This document shows, piece by piece, positions 28,091 through 43,049 of a stretch of DNA of 64,000 nucleotides. The stretch's first letter is position 1, and each line of letters begins with the position of its first letter. The notes under the pieces are model-generated. The model had not been told where the DNA came from. It saw only the letters and a program-made list of their open reading frames with translations, and made no database searches. Source of the DNA: Thiobacillus sp. (GTDB lineage: Bacteria; Pseudomonadota; Gammaproteobacteria; Burkholderiales; Thiobacillaceae); contig JAUYCF010000042.1 in NCBI GenBank assembly GCA_030692355.1, positions 1-64,000 of the forward strand, given 5' to 3'. The position numbers and the translations under genes are program-made.

Positions 28091-28999
28091 TCAATCCGCC
28101 GGCCGATCCAGCGCCTGATCCGCCAGCGAGACGGGGTCTTCCATCGGTTCCAGATGGGTGGTGATGTGGGCATAGGTCACGGCCTGGCGGATGTCGGCCT
28201 CGATGCGTTCCGACCAGTCGTGTCCCAACTGGACGGTCCATTTTCCGGGCACCAGCACGTGCAGGGAAATGAAGGCGCGGGTGCCGGCCTGCCGCGTGCG
28301 CAAGGCATGGAAGTCGAGACCCTGCCGGCGATAGCTGTCCAGCACGCTTTCGATTGCCCTGAGGTCCTCCTCCGGGATGGACACATCCATCAGGCCGGTG
28401 GCGGAACGGTGCAGCAGCTGCCAGCCGGTCCACACGATATTCATTGCCACCAGCAGGGCGACCACCGGGTCGAGCCAGAGCCAGCCGGTCAGCCACACCA
28501 AGCCGACGCCGGCAATTACGCCGGCGGAGGTCCAGACATCGGTGAGCAGGTGATGGGCGTCGGCTTCCAGGGTGATGGATTTGTGTTTTTTTCCCACCGC
28601 CATGAGGATGCGCGAGGTGGCCAGGTTGATGACCGAGGCGACCACCGACACGGCCAGCCCGATGCCCACTGCCTCGATCGGCTGCGGGTTGAGCAGGCGA
28701 TCGATCGCGGCGTAGCTGATGGCGACGGCGGCGACGATAATGAGGAAGCCTTCGAATGCGCTGGAGAAATATTCCGCCTTGCCGTGGCCATGCGCGTGGT
28801 TGTCATCCGCCGGCATCGCCGCCAGCGTCAGCATGGCCAGCGCCATGATCGCCCCCGCCAGATTGACGAAGGATTCGAGCGCGTCGGAGAGCAGGCCGAC
28901 CGAGCCGGTGATCCACCAGGCCCAGCCCTTGAGCAGGATAGTGGCCAGGGCCGCTGCGATGGAGAGCCAGGCATAGCGTTTGAGGGAGGCAGGCAGCAT
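28091..28999 (-). CDS. Cation diffusion facilitator (CDF) family metal transporter
   Basis: CDF proteins export divalent metals such as zinc, iron or manganese in exchange for protons. This 302-residue protein has six hydrophobic segments, the metal-site motifs SDALESFVN in the second and DAHHLLTDVWTS in the fifth, a short histidine-rich loop (DNHAHGHGK) and a C-terminal cytoplasmic domain. The track ORF runs 132 codons further upstream without family similarity; the ATG giving MLPASLKRYAWLSIAAAL matches the family start. Metal specificity cannot be told. It converges with the SLC13-type gene, with a small GCCGC-GAG-GCGGC hairpin in the 33-base gap. Confidence 0.92.
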   Translation of the reverse strand: MLPASLKRYAWLSIAAALATILLKGWAWWITGSVGLLSDALESFVNLAGAIMALAMLTLAAMPADDNHAHGHGKAEYFSSAFEGFLIIVAAVAISYAAIDRLLNPQPIEAVGIGLAVSVVASVINLATSRILMAVGKKHKSITLEADAHHLLTDVWTSAGVIAGVGLVWLTGWLWLDPVVALLVAMNIVWTGWQLLHRSATGLMDVSIPEEDLRAIESVLDSYRRQGLDFHALRTRQAGTRAFISLHVLVPGKWTVQLGHDWSERIEADIRQAVTYAHITTHLEPMEDPVSLADQALDRPAD

Positions 29000-29165
29000 G
29001 TCGATGCGTCGCGAGGACCCATGAAGGGATTTCGATTGTAGCCCAGCGCCTGCCTGTTCCCCGCCAAACGCGGGTGTTCGGGCATCAATGCGTTGGTATC
29101 CGCAGCCATGGCGGTTACGCGCTGCCTGCATATTCCTGAAGACATCCCACACATGAACCCATAAA

Positions 29166-29672
29166 ATGTCGCGCATGAAAATCCTTCCTGTCCTGCTGCT
29201 GATCCTGCCCCTGACTGTCCACGCCGAATGGGGCCAGTTTGATTTCGAGTTTGAGAACGAGAAGCCCTGGGTGGAACTGTCCGCGCAGTTGCCGCCGCCG
29301 CCCAAGCCTGAAAACCTTGTTGGATTTGACGTGTCGCCGGCCACGCAGAACAAGTATTTCGTCGACACTGCATCGATCCGCGTCGGCGAGGACAAGGTGG
29401 TGCGCTACAGCGTGGTCATCGAAGCCGCCGGCGGGGCGAAGAACGTCTCCTTCGAGGGCATGCGCTGCGCCACCGGCGAGCGCCGCCTGTATGCCTACGG
29501 TCAGCCCGACGGCAGCTGGTCGAAGGCGCGCAACACCGGATGGGAAGGCATCAAGTTCCGCTCGCTGTTGTCGTACCACAAGGCCCTGTACGAGGACCAT
29601 TTCTGCCCCGACGGCATCAATGTCCGGAATGCCGGCGAGGCCGTGCGCAGCCTGCGGCGGAGGGCGCGCTGA
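29166..29672 (+). CDS. CNP1-like family protein
   Basis: This 168-residue exported protein has a signal peptide ([17 protein letters not shown]) and a single domain with E-N-E-K-P-W-V-E, the [13 protein letters not shown] motif, and W-S-K-A-R near residue 118. It matches the CNP1-like family, found mostly in betaproteobacteria and of unknown periplasmic function. The ATG at 29175 gives a cleaner signal peptide and may be the true start. The stop overlaps proB as TGATG; this proB/CNP1 neighbourhood is common in the group. Confidence 0.85.
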   Translation: MSRMKILPVLLLILPLTVHAEWGQFDFEFENEKPWVELSAQLPPPPKPENLVGFDVSPATQNKYFVDTASIRVGEDKVVRYSVVIEAAGGAKNVSFEGMRCATGERRLYAYGQPDGSWSKARNTGWEGIKFRSLLSYHKALYEDHFCPDGINVRNAGEAVRSLRRRAR

Positions 29673-30793
29673 TGCGTTCCGTGGTGAGCCACGCCCGGCG
29701 CATCGTCGTCAAGGTCGGCTCCAGCCTGGTCACCGCCGAGGGGCGCGGGCTCGACCACGCCGCACTGTCGCGCTGGGCCGGGCAGATCGCGGCGCTGACC
29801 GCACAGGGCAGGGAGGTGGTGCTGGTGTCTTCCGGCGCGATTGCCGAGGGCATCGCCCGGCTGGGCTGGAAAAAGCGCCCGAAAGCGGTCAATGAACTGC
29901 AGGCCGCCGCCGCCGTCGGCCAGATGGGGCTGGTGCAGGCGTATGAATCGATCTTCCGCGCCCATAATCTTCATGCCGCGCAAGTGCTGCTCACCCACGA
30001 GGATCTGGCCGACCGCACCCGCTACCTGAACGCGCGCACCACCCTGCGCACGCTGCTGGAACTGCGCGTGGTGCCGATCATCAACGAGAACGACACGGTC
30101 GCCACCGACGAGATCCGTCTCGGCGACAACGACACGCTGGGCGCACTGGTGACCAACCTGATCGAGGCCGACTGCCTGATCATCCTCACCGACCAGCCCG
30201 GCCTGTATACCGCCGATCCGCGCAAGGATCCCGACGCCACGCTGGTGATGGACGCCCATGCCGGCGATCCCGATCTCGAGCGCATGGCGGGCGGGGCGGG
30301 CAGCAGCATCGGTACCGGCGGCATGCTGACCAAGATCCTGGCGGCCAAGCGCGCGGCCAGGAGCGGCGCCCACACCGTAATATGCAGCGGGCACGAGGAA
30401 AACGTGCTGCTGCGGTTGGCCGCAGGCGAGGCCATCGGCAGCCAGTTGGTGGCGCGCCAGGCGCCACTTGCCGCACGCCGGCAATGGCTGGCCGACCACC
30501 TGCAGCTGCGCGGCGGCGTGGTGCTCGACGATGGTGCGGTGCGCGCCCTGCGCGAAGACGGCAAGAGCCTGCTGCCGGTCGGCGTCAAGGGCGTCACCGG
30601 CGAATTCGAGCGCGGCGAAGTGGTCGCGGTGGTCGATGCCGACGGCTGCGAAATCGCCCGCGGCCTCATCAATTACAGCGCAAGCGAGGCGCGCCGCATC
30701 GCCGGCAGGCCGAGCAGCGCGATCGAGGCGGCACTCGGCTACATGGACGAGCCGGAGCTGATTCACCGCGACAACCTGGTGCTGCTGGCGTGA
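29672..30793 (+). CDS. proB: Glutamate 5-kinase
   Basis: ProB phosphorylates glutamate in the first step of proline synthesis. The 373-residue enzyme has the amino-acid kinase domain ([57 protein letters not shown]) and a C-terminal PUA domain from about residue 280. The track ORF begins upstream in another gene; the ATG in the TGATG overlap with the CNP1-like gene is the start. proA is not in the window. Confidence 0.96.
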   Translation: MRSVVSHARRIVVKVGSSLVTAEGRGLDHAALSRWAGQIAALTAQGREVVLVSSGAIAEGIARLGWKKRPKAVNELQAAAAVGQMGLVQAYESIFRAHNLHAAQVLLTHEDLADRTRYLNARTTLRTLLELRVVPIINENDTVATDEIRLGDNDTLGALVTNLIEADCLIILTDQPGLYTADPRKDPDATLVMDAHAGDPDLERMAGGAGSSIGTGGMLTKILAAKRAARSGAHTVICSGHEENVLLRLAAGEAIGSQLVARQAPLAARRQWLADHLQLRGGVVLDDGAVRALREDGKSLLPVGVKGVTGEFERGEVVAVVDADGCEIARGLINYSASEARRIAGRPSSAIEAALGYMDEPELIHRDNLVLLA

Positions 30794-30875
30794 CCACGCT
30801 GGACCCGCTGCGCCACGGCGAGCCCGCCGGCCGCGCGAGCCCAATCTTCCACCGCTGCCCGCGCGCCGCCCGGTG
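30791..30875 (+). pseudogene. Possible cobC (alpha-ribazole phosphatase) remnant
   Basis: A 27-codon frame, [20 protein letters not shown]..., overlaps the proB stop (GTGA) and ends on the start of the next gene (GTGA). Its first 13 residues resemble the N-terminus of CobC-type histidine phosphatases (L-D-L-L-R-H-G-E-P-x-G), but the rest of that roughly 190-residue domain is gone. The neighbour is a BtuF-like cobalamin-binding protein, a usual cobC partner. The resemblance rests on very few residues and could be chance. Confidence 0.3.
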
Positions 30876-31733
30876 ATCCGCCGCATCCTTCTGTGGCTGG
30901 GCCTGCTGCTGATATTGCCGGCGCAGGCGGCCGCCATCCGCGTGGTCGACGACGCCGGGCAGACCCTCGAACTCACCCAGCCGCCGCAGCGTATCGTTTC
31001 ACTGACACCGCATCTCACCGAATTGCTGTTTGCCGTCGGCGCCGGGACGCAGTTGGTGGGGGCGGACAGCGCCAGCGATTACCCGCACGCGGCGCGTGCG
31101 CTGCCGCGCGTGGGCGACTACAGCCGCGTCAACTTCGAGCGCATCCTGGCGCTGAAACCGGACCTGATCGTCGTCTGGGCCGGCGGCAACCGCGCAGCGG
31201 ACATCCACGGCCTGAAAAAACTGGGCCTGCCCGTGCTGCACACGCAGGCCGCCCGGCTCGACGATGTGGCACGTCTGCTGCGCCTGATCGGGCAGGCGAG
31301 CGGACATGCCGGGGAAGGGGAAGCGGCGGCGCGGGCGTATTCCGCGCGGCTGGTCGCGCTGCAGGTGCGGGCGACGCAAAAACCGCCGATCGGCGTGTTT
31401 TATCAGGTATGGGATCGACCGCTGATGACGGTGGGCGACAGCCACTGGATCAGCGACGCGCTGGCGCTGTGCGGCGCGCGCAATGTGTTTGCCGACCTGC
31501 GCGCCGCCTCGCCGGTGGTGTCGCGCGAGGCGGTGCTGCGGCGCGCGCCGGAACTGGTCGTGAGCGGCAGCGACGCGCCCGACGCGCGCCACCTGTGGCA
31601 GCGTTTTGCCAGCCTGCCGGCGGTGAAAAACAATGCGTTTGTGCGGGTCGATGCGGACTTGCTGCATCGGCCCACGCCGCGTCTGCTCGATGGCGTGGCC
31701 GAACTGTGCGCGGCGGTGGCGCCTTACCGCTGA
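30873..31733 (+). CDS. BtuF-like cobalamin/metal-chelate substrate-binding protein
   Basis: This 286-residue protein is a helical-backbone periplasmic binding protein, probably for cobalamin import. It has a signal peptide ending PAQAAA, the [19 protein letters not shown] motif near residue 35, [22 protein letters not shown], and the closing region around [12 protein letters not shown]. It starts at a GTG. No ABC permease or ATPase (btuC, btuD) follows here, so its partners must be elsewhere. Its last ten bases overlap the convergent fur gene. A siderophore-binding role is the alternative. Confidence 0.82.
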   Translation: MIRRILLWLGLLLILPAQAAAIRVVDDAGQTLELTQPPQRIVSLTPHLTELLFAVGAGTQLVGADSASDYPHAARALPRVGDYSRVNFERILALKPDLIVVWAGGNRAADIHGLKKLGLPVLHTQAARLDDVARLLRLIGQASGHAGEGEAAARAYSARLVALQVRATQKPPIGVFYQVWDRPLMTVGDSHWISDALALCGARNVFADLRAASPVVSREAVLRRAPELVVSGSDAPDARHLWQRFASLPAVKNNAFVRVDADLLHRPTPRLLDGVAELCAAVAPYR

Positions 31734-32179
31734 CGCGAGCCGCCCGGCTTGCGGTTGGGACAGTTTTCCTTGATGCAGTCGGCGTAGATCTGCAGCGAGT
31801 GGTCGCGGATGGCGAAGCCCCGTTCCCTGGCGATGCGGGTCTGGCGTTTTTCGATTTCGCCGTCGTAGAACTCTTCGACCTTGCCGCACTGCAGGCAGAC
31901 CAGATGGTCGTGGTGATCGCCCTGGTTCAGTTCGAACACTGCCTTGTCGCTGTCGAAGTGGTGACGAATCAAAAGCCCGGCCTGCTCGAACTGGGTGAGC
32001 ACGCGGTAGACCGTGGCCAAGCCGATATCCTGGCCTTCGTCGGACAGCAGCCGATACACTTCCTCGGCGGACAGGTGGCGCTTGTCGCTCTGCTCGAACA
32101 AATCGAGGATCCTCAGACGCGGCAGGGTGGCTTTGAGACCGATGTTCTTGAGATCGGACGGATGGCTCAATGGGGTCAC
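31724..32179 (-). CDS. fur: Ferric uptake regulator Fur
   Basis: Fur is the iron-responsive dimeric repressor of iron-uptake genes. The 151-residue protein has the winged-helix N-terminus ([31 protein letters not shown]), the recognition helix [19 protein letters not shown], the metal site D-H-H-D-H, and two cysteine pairs, C-L-Q-C and C-I-K-E-N-C. It diverges from bamE, the common proteobacterial arrangement, and its 3' end overlaps the convergent BtuF-like gene by ten bases. No convincing Fur box was identified in its 70-base upstream region. Confidence 0.97.
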   Translation of the reverse strand: MTPLSHPSDLKNIGLKATLPRLRILDLFEQSDKRHLSAEEVYRLLSDEGQDIGLATVYRVLTQFEQAGLLIRHHFDSDKAVFELNQGDHHDHLVCLQCGKVEEFYDGEIEKRQTRIARERGFAIRDHSLQIYADCIKENCPNRKPGGSRQR

Positions 32180-32206
32180 CAGAACGGGAACGCGAATACG
32201 TTATGA

Positions 32207-33415
<1,209 letters not shown>

Positions 33416-33436
33416 TCGCACCCACAGGAAACGAAC

Positions 33437-33691
33437 ATGAACGCCGTCAAGGTCTACAGTACCGGCACCTGTCCCATCTGCGTCAAGGCCAAGGCCTTTC
33501 TCGACAAGCGCGGCATCGGCTACGACGAGGTCCGCATCGATCTCGACCGCGAGGCGATGAAGGAATTCGCCGTCGTCACCCACGGCGCACGCACGGTGCC
33601 GCAGATCGTCGTCGAAGGCACCTGCATCGGCGGTTTCACCGAACTGACCGAGCTCGACATGGACGGCGCGCTGGATCACCTGCAGCCCTGA
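33437..33691 (+). CDS. grxC: Glutaredoxin 3
   Basis: This small thiol-disulfide oxidoreductase uses glutathione to reduce protein disulfides. The 84-residue protein has the active site C-P-I-C (residues 12-15, variant of the usual C-P-Y-C), the cis-proline motif T-V-P-Q-I-V and the G-G-F-T-E-L glutathione-binding turn. It lies 21 bases after dapB, with an AGGAAACGAAC ribosome-binding region before the ATG. The I for Y change inside the active site is tolerated in the family. Confidence 0.93.
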   Translation: MNAVKVYSTGTCPICVKAKAFLDKRGIGYDEVRIDLDREAMKEFAVVTHGARTVPQIVVEGTCIGGFTELTELDMDGALDHLQP

Positions 33692-33730
33692 TCCGGGCGG
33701 GGAGAACGCCCGCTCAGGCGTCGCCGGGCA

Positions 33731-33759
33731 TTGAAGCCGGGCGCCAGTTCGGCTACAAT
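33731..33759 (+). promoter_or_regulatory. Sigma70-type promoter of carAB
   Basis: TTGAAG and TACAAT are separated by exactly 17 bases. The -10 matches five of six and the -35 four of six. The predicted transcription start (about 33766) falls a few bases before the strong hairpin of the carA leader. Confidence 0.6.
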
Positions 33760-33772
33760 CGCGGCATTCAAG

Positions 33773-33809
33773 TTCAGGCGGGTTCGCGCAAGCGGCCCGC
33801 CTGAATTTT
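33773..33809 (+). terminator. Terminator-like hairpin in the carA leader (possible attenuator)
   Basis: TTCAGGCGGG and CCCGCCTGAA form a perfect 10-bp stem, extended inside by CGC-GCAA-GCG and followed by TTTT. It lies between the predicted carAB promoter and the carA start codon, so it may act as an attenuator or a 5' stabilising hairpin; it could also end grxC transcripts. Confidence 0.65.
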
Positions 33810-33847
33810 GTCACCTGCGCCATGCCTACTGTTTTGCGGAGTCTTCC

Positions 33848-34987
33848 TTGTCACGTGCCCAGCCCGCCATCCTTGTTTTAGCTGACGGTTCGGTTTTTCG
33901 CGGCCTGTCCATCGGCGCCGACGGCGTCACCACCGGTGAGGTGGTGTTCAATACATCAATGACCGGTTACCAGGAAATCCTCACCGATCCTTCGTATTCC
34001 CGTCAGATCGTGACGCTGACCTATCCCCACATCGGCAACACCGGAATCAACGTCGAAGACGTCGAGTCCGACCGGATTCATGCCGCCGGCCTGGTAGTGC
34101 GCGACGTGCCGCGCCGGTACTCCAACTTCCGCGCCGGATCTTCGCTGCCCGACTATCTCAAGCGCCAGAACATCGTGGCGATCGCCGATATCGACACGCG
34201 GCGGCTGACGCGCGTCCTGCGAGAAAAGGGCGCGCAAAGCGGCTGCATCATGGCGGGCACGCTGGACGAGACGAAGGCGCTCGAAGCCGCGCGCGCGTTT
34301 CCGGGTCTGGCCGGCATGGACCTGGCCAAAGTGGTGAGCGTGCCGGCGTCCTACGAGTGGAGCGAGACCGAGTGGAAGCTCGGGCGTGGCTATGGCCAGC
34401 AAACCGAGCCGCGCTTCCATGTGGTGGCCTTCGACTACGGCGTCAAGCGCAACATCCTGCGCATGCTGGCCGAGCGCGGCTGTCGGCTGACCGTGCTGCC
34501 GGCCACCGCCACCGCGGCCGAGGCGATGGCGCTGAAGCCGGACGGCATTTTCCTCTCCAACGGCCCCGGCGATCCGGAGCCGTGCGAGTACGCGATCCGG
34601 GCGATCGGCGAACTGGTGGCGGCGAAGATCCCGACCTTCGGCATCTGCCTTGGCCACCAGCTGCTGGCGCTCGCCTCGGGCGCCAGAACCGTCAAGATGA
34701 AGTTCGGCCACCACGGCGCCAACCACCCGGTCAAGGACCTCGATAGCGGTCGGGTGGCGATCACCAGTCAGAATCACGGTTTTGCGGTGGATCCGGCGAC
34801 CCTGCCCGCCAATCTGCGCAGCACCCACGTCTCGCTGTTCGACGGCTCGCTGCAGGGCATCGCGCGCACCGATGCCCCCGCATTCAGCTTCCAGGGTCAC
34901 CCGGAAGCCAGTCCCGGCCCGCACGACGTGAGCTATTTGTTCGACCGATTTATCAAGCTGATGGCCGATCACGCCGGAGCACACTGA
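33848..34987 (+). CDS. carA: Carbamoyl-phosphate synthase small (glutaminase) subunit
   Basis: CarA hydrolyses glutamine and passes ammonia to CarB for carbamoyl phosphate, used in arginine and pyrimidine synthesis. The mature 379-residue protein has the N-terminal domain ([35 protein letters not shown]) and a class I amidotransferase domain with the nucleophile near residue 267 in [11 protein letters not shown] and the His-Glu pair in [13 protein letters not shown]. The track ORF begins 39 codons earlier without similarity; the TTG with GGAG six bases upstream gives [11 protein letters not shown], the family start. carB follows after two bases. Confidence 0.96.
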   Translation: MSRAQPAILVLADGSVFRGLSIGADGVTTGEVVFNTSMTGYQEILTDPSYSRQIVTLTYPHIGNTGINVEDVESDRIHAAGLVVRDVPRRYSNFRAGSSLPDYLKRQNIVAIADIDTRRLTRVLREKGAQSGCIMAGTLDETKALEAARAFPGLAGMDLAKVVSVPASYEWSETEWKLGRGYGQQTEPRFHVVAFDYGVKRNILRMLAERGCRLTVLPATATAAEAMALKPDGIFLSNGPGDPEPCEYAIRAIGELVAAKIPTFGICLGHQLLALASGARTVKMKFGHHGANHPVKDLDSGRVAITSQNHGFAVDPATLPANLRSTHVSLFDGSLQGIARTDAPAFSFQGHPEASPGPHDVSYLFDRFIKLMADHAGAH

Positions 34988-34989
34988 TC

Positions 34990-38196
<3,207 letters not shown>

Positions 38197-38213
38197 TCAG
38201 AAAAGGCAAGCTT

Positions 38214-38690
38214 GTGAACAAATTCCCCATCACTGTCGTGGGCGCAGAAAAGATGCGTACCGAGTTGCAGCATCTGAAAAGCGTGGAGCGTCCCGCCGTG
38301 ATCCAGGCGATTGCCGAGGCACGCGCGCAGGGCGACCTGTCGGAAAACGCCGAATACGATGCCGCCAAGGAAAAACAGGGCTTCATCGAAGGCCGCATCG
38401 CCGATCTTGAGGGCAAGCTTTCCAATGCCCAGATCATTGATCCCAAGACGCTGGACGCGGATGGCCGCATTGTTTTTGGCGCGACGGTTGAACTGGAAGA
38501 CGCCGGGTCGGGCGATGCCGTCACCTATCAGATCGTCGGCGACGACGAGGCCGACATCAAACAGGGCATGATTTCCGTGTCGTCTCCGATCGCACGCGCG
38601 CTGATCGGCAAATATGCCGGCGACAGCGCCGCGGTGCAGGCGCCGGGCGGCGTGCGCCACTACGAAGTGCTGGACGTCCAATACAAGTAA
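38214..38690 (+). CDS. greA: Transcription elongation factor GreA
   Basis: GreA rescues backtracked RNA polymerase by stimulating transcript cleavage. The 158-residue protein has the N-terminal coiled coil with the acidic tip ([21 protein letters not shown]) and the C-terminal FKBP-like domain ([30 protein letters not shown]). The start is GTG ([15 protein letters not shown]) behind AAAAGG. It lies 17 bases after carB and its TAA overlaps the next ATG (TAATG). Confidence 0.97.
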   Translation: MNKFPITVVGAEKMRTELQHLKSVERPAVIQAIAEARAQGDLSENAEYDAAKEKQGFIEGRIADLEGKLSNAQIIDPKTLDADGRIVFGATVELEDAGSGDAVTYQIVGDDEADIKQGMISVSSPIARALIGKYAGDSAAVQAPGGVRHYEVLDVQYK

Positions 38691-39148
38691 TGCGGCGTTT
38701 CTGGGACGGCCTCGCCGGGACGATGCTGGTGCTGTGGATCGGCGGCATCTGGGCGATTGGCTATGTCGCCGCGCCGGTGCTGTTTGCCAATATGGGCGAC
38801 AAGCAACTGGCCGGGATGCTGGCCGGCAAGCTGTTCGAGGTGATGGCGTGGATCGGCATCGCGGCGGCGGTCTATCTGCTGGTTTATCGCGTCGCGCGCG
38901 ACGGTGGCGGCGCGCTGAAAACGCTGTTTTTCTGGGTGGTGGCGGTGATGCTGGCGCTGATCCTGACCGGCCTGTTCGGCATCCAGCCCATCATGCAGAG
39001 CCTGAAGGACCAGGCCATGCCGCATGCCGTGATGCAAAGCGTGTTTGCCGACCGCTTTGCGCGCTGGCACGGCATATCCAGCATTCTCTATCTGCTCCAG
39101 AGCGCGTTGGGCTTGCTGCTGGTGTGGCGTTCGGGGCTGGCGCGATAA
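38690..39148 (+). CDS. DUF4149 domain-containing membrane protein
   Basis: This 152-residue protein has four predicted membrane helices (around LVLWIGGIWAIGYVAAPVLF, MAWIGIAAAVYLLVYRV, FFWVVAVMLALILTGLFGI and ILYLLQSALGLLLVW) and matches DUF4149. The motif A-P-V-L-F follows the first helix and R-W-H-G-I-S precedes the last. The function is unknown. It overlaps greA (TAATG) and converges with yhbY 17 bases later. Confidence 0.85.
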   Translation: MRRFWDGLAGTMLVLWIGGIWAIGYVAAPVLFANMGDKQLAGMLAGKLFEVMAWIGIAAAVYLLVYRVARDGGGALKTLFFWVVAVMLALILTGLFGIQPIMQSLKDQAMPHAVMQSVFADRFARWHGISSILYLLQSALGLLLVWRSGLAR

Positions 39149-39165
39149 GCCCCGCCAGGCGGCAA

Positions 39166-39462
39166 TCAGCCCGGCAGGGCGATGACGGCTTTGGCGGCGG
39201 CGCGATAAATCACCAGTACCTTGCCGATTTGCTGCACCGACGCCGCGCCGGTGGCGGTGCATATTTCCTCCAGCCAGGCACGGCGCGTGTCGGGCTCGTT
39301 GCTGGCAGCCTTGATCTTGATCAGCTCGTGTGCGCCCAGCGCCTGGTCGATCTCCTTCAAGACGGCAGCCGTCAAACCCTGGTTGCCGATCATGACCACC
39401 GGCTGGCGCGCGTGGGCCAGCCCCTTCAGGAATTGCCGTTGTGCAGGCGTGAGTGATTTCAT
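39166..39462 (-). CDS. yhbY: Ribosome assembly RNA-binding protein YhbY
   Basis: This 98-residue protein has the CRM (CRS1-YhbY) RNA-binding domain and associates with large-subunit precursors. It starts MKSLTPAQRQFLKGLAHARQPVVMIGNQGLT, containing the GxxG-like G-N-Q-G loop, and has A-H-E-L-I-K-I-K. It diverges from rlmE across 44 bases, a conserved arrangement that puts two ribosome-assembly genes back to back. Confidence 0.95.
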   Translation of the reverse strand: MKSLTPAQRQFLKGLAHARQPVVMIGNQGLTAAVLKEIDQALGAHELIKIKAASNEPDTRRAWLEEICTATGAASVQQIGKVLVIYRAAAKAVIALPG

Positions 39463-39506
39463 GCTTTTTCCTTAAATTCGAGCGCGGATTGTAGCCGATA
39501 GACGAC

Positions 39507-40190
39507 ATGGCGCAGAAACCGAAGCGAACCAAATCGGGCAGTGCCTGGATGCATGAGCACGTGACCGATCCCTACGTCAAAAAGGCGCAGCAGGACAATT
39601 ATCGCTCGCGCGCCGCGTATAAATTGCTGGAAATCGACAAGCGCGACCACCTGTTGCGCCCCGGCATGACGGTAGTGGATCTGGGCGCGGCGCCCGGCAG
39701 CTGGTGCCAGGTGGCGGTGCAGAAAATGAAACAGCAGGGCAGGGTGCTGGCAATCGACCTGCTGCCGATGGCGCCCATTCCCGGCGTCGACAGCCTGGAA
39801 GGTGACTTCACCGAGCCGGCGGCCCTGGCCTGGCTGGAAGAAAAGTTGCAGTCCGGGCGGGTTGACCTTGTTTTAAGCGATATGGCGCCCAACATCAGTG
39901 GGGTGATGCTGTCCGATCAGGCACGACAGTATGAGCTGTGCGAGCTGGCGCTTGATTTTTCCGTGAACTGGTTGAAACCTGACGGCACTTTTCTCGTCAA
40001 AGTGTTTCAAGGCGTCGGCTTTGAGGATTTTCGGGCGCAGATGCGGCAGGCATTCGAACAGGTGCTGATCCGCAAGCCCGAGGCTTCGCGCGATCGCAGT
40101 GCCGAGGTTTATCTGCTGGGGCGCCGACCCGTTGCGGCAAGGGGTGCGGCGGATGAAACTGCCGTGACAAGCCAGCAAAAGTCGGACTAG
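39507..40190 (+). CDS. rlmE: 23S rRNA (uridine-2552 2'-O)-methyltransferase
   Basis: RlmE (RrmJ/FtsJ) methylates U2552 of 23S rRNA in the large subunit. The 227-residue enzyme has the SAM site VVDLGAAPGSWCQVA and the catalytic K-D-K-E residues seen as RAAYKLLEID, LSDMAPNISG and FLVKVFQG. The C-terminus is longer than in E. coli by about 20 polar residues. ftsH follows, as usual. Confidence 0.97.
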   Translation: MAQKPKRTKSGSAWMHEHVTDPYVKKAQQDNYRSRAAYKLLEIDKRDHLLRPGMTVVDLGAAPGSWCQVAVQKMKQQGRVLAIDLLPMAPIPGVDSLEGDFTEPAALAWLEEKLQSGRVDLVLSDMAPNISGVMLSDQARQYELCELALDFSVNWLKPDGTFLVKVFQGVGFEDFRAQMRQAFEQVLIRKPEASRDRSAEVYLLGRRPVAARGAADETAVTSQQKSD

Positions 40191-40200
40191 AATGAATCCG

Positions 40201-40250
40201 GACGTGCTGCGTTGAGTTTAAACGTGCTGCGTCGAATTAAATGTGCTGCA
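40201..40250 (+). repeat. Short tandem repeat upstream of ftsH
   Basis: GACGTGCTGCGTTGAGTTTA and AACGTGCTGCGTCGAATTAA are adjacent 20-base units, followed 19 bases later by a third partial AATGTGCTGCACC. They fill most of the rlmE-ftsH gap and end beside the ftsH ribosome-binding site. Confidence 0.65.
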
Positions 40251-40263
40251 CCAAGGAGTAAGT

Positions 40264-42156
<1,893 letters not shown>

Positions 42157-42185
42157 ACAGGGACTCGGGTTCACGCACTACAATG

Positions 42186-42209
42186 GAGGGGCTTAGGCTC
42201 CTCTTTTTT
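42186..42209 (+). terminator. Intrinsic terminator between ftsH and folP
   Basis: GAGGGGC-TTAG-GCTCCTC is a 7-bp stem (one G-T pair) with a tetraloop followed directly by TTTTTT. It lies 30 bases after the ftsH stop and ends exactly at the ATG I assign to folP. A TACAAT -10-like sequence (42179-42184) lies just before it. Confidence 0.8.
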
Positions 42210-43049
42210 ATGTCCTGTCTCCACGCCGGTTCGCACCGCTTCTCCCTGGCAAGGCCCCTCGTCATGGGCATCGTCAACGTCACGCCGGATTCATTTTCGG
42301 ATGGGGGCCGTCTGGACGATTCCCGGGCGGCGATCCGGCATGCGCTGACATTGCTGGAAGAAGGCGCCGATATCCTCGATGTCGGCGGGGAATCCACTCG
42401 CCCCGGCGCGGCGGCCGTGGCCGTCGGCGAGGAAATTCGCCGCGTGCTGCCGGTAATCGAGGCGCTTGCCGGTCGCGGCTGCGCGGTGTCGGTCGACACG
42501 ATGAAGCCCGAGGTGATGCGGGCAGCACTCGGTGCCGGCGCGGCCATGGTGAACGATGTGATGGCCCTGCGCGCCCCCGGTGCGCTGGAAGCCGTAGCGG
42601 CGTCCGCGGCGGCGGTGTGCCTGATGCACATGCAGGGCGAGCCGCGGCGCATGCAGCAGGCGCCCTGTTATACCGATGTGGTGGAAGAGGTGAAAGGGTT
42701 CCTGCAGGATCGCGTTGCGGCCTGCGAGGCGGCAGGAATCGGCCGCGAGCGGCTGGTGATCGACCCGGGCTTCGGCTTCGGCAAGACGCTGGAACACAAT
42801 CTGGCCTTGCTCAGGCATTTGAAGCGACTGGCTGAACTGGGCGTGCCGGTGCTTGCCGGCCTGTCGCGCAAGTCCATGCTGGGCACGCTGACCGGACGCG
42901 ATGTCGGGGCGCGCGAATTCGCCGGGGTGGCGGCGCATCTGGCTGCCGTGGCGCGCGGCGCGCGGCTGGTCCGGGTACACAATGTAGCGGCCATGCGCGA
43001 TGCACTGGCCATCTGGAATGCAGTGGAGGAGCAACAGGATGGGACGTAA
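42210..43049 (+). CDS. folP: Dihydropteroate synthase
   Basis: FolP joins p-aminobenzoate to dihydropterin pyrophosphate in folate synthesis and is the sulfonamide target. The TIM-barrel enzyme shows [38 protein letters not shown] and [11 protein letters not shown]. The start is uncertain: the track ORF begins at 42183 inside the upstream terminator; I take the ATG giving [20 protein letters not shown], which has family-like length (279 residues) but no separate ribosome-binding site. It overlaps glmM by 11 bases, an order usual in proteobacteria. Confidence 0.93.
   Translation: MSCLHAGSHRFSLARPLVMGIVNVTPDSFSDGGRLDDSRAAIRHALTLLEEGADILDVGGESTRPGAAAVAVGEEIRRVLPVIEALAGRGCAVSVDTMKPEVMRAALGAGAAMVNDVMALRAPGALEAVAASAAAVCLMHMQGEPRRMQQAPCYTDVVEEVKGFLQDRVAACEAAGIGRERLVIDPGFGFGKTLEHNLALLRHLKRLAELGVPVLAGLSRKSMLGTLTGRDVGAREFAGVAAHLAAVARGARLVRVHNVAAMRDALAIWNAVEEQQDGT

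Noticed and set aside
28999-29395. N-terminal extension of the CDF transporter in the ORF track
   Set aside because: 132 extra codons have no CDF similarity, cover a normal intergenic region and overlap the CNP1-like gene antisense.
40201-40250. Replication-origin-type iterons upstream of ftsH
   Set aside because: Only two full units, no DnaA boxes, no replication gene nearby.
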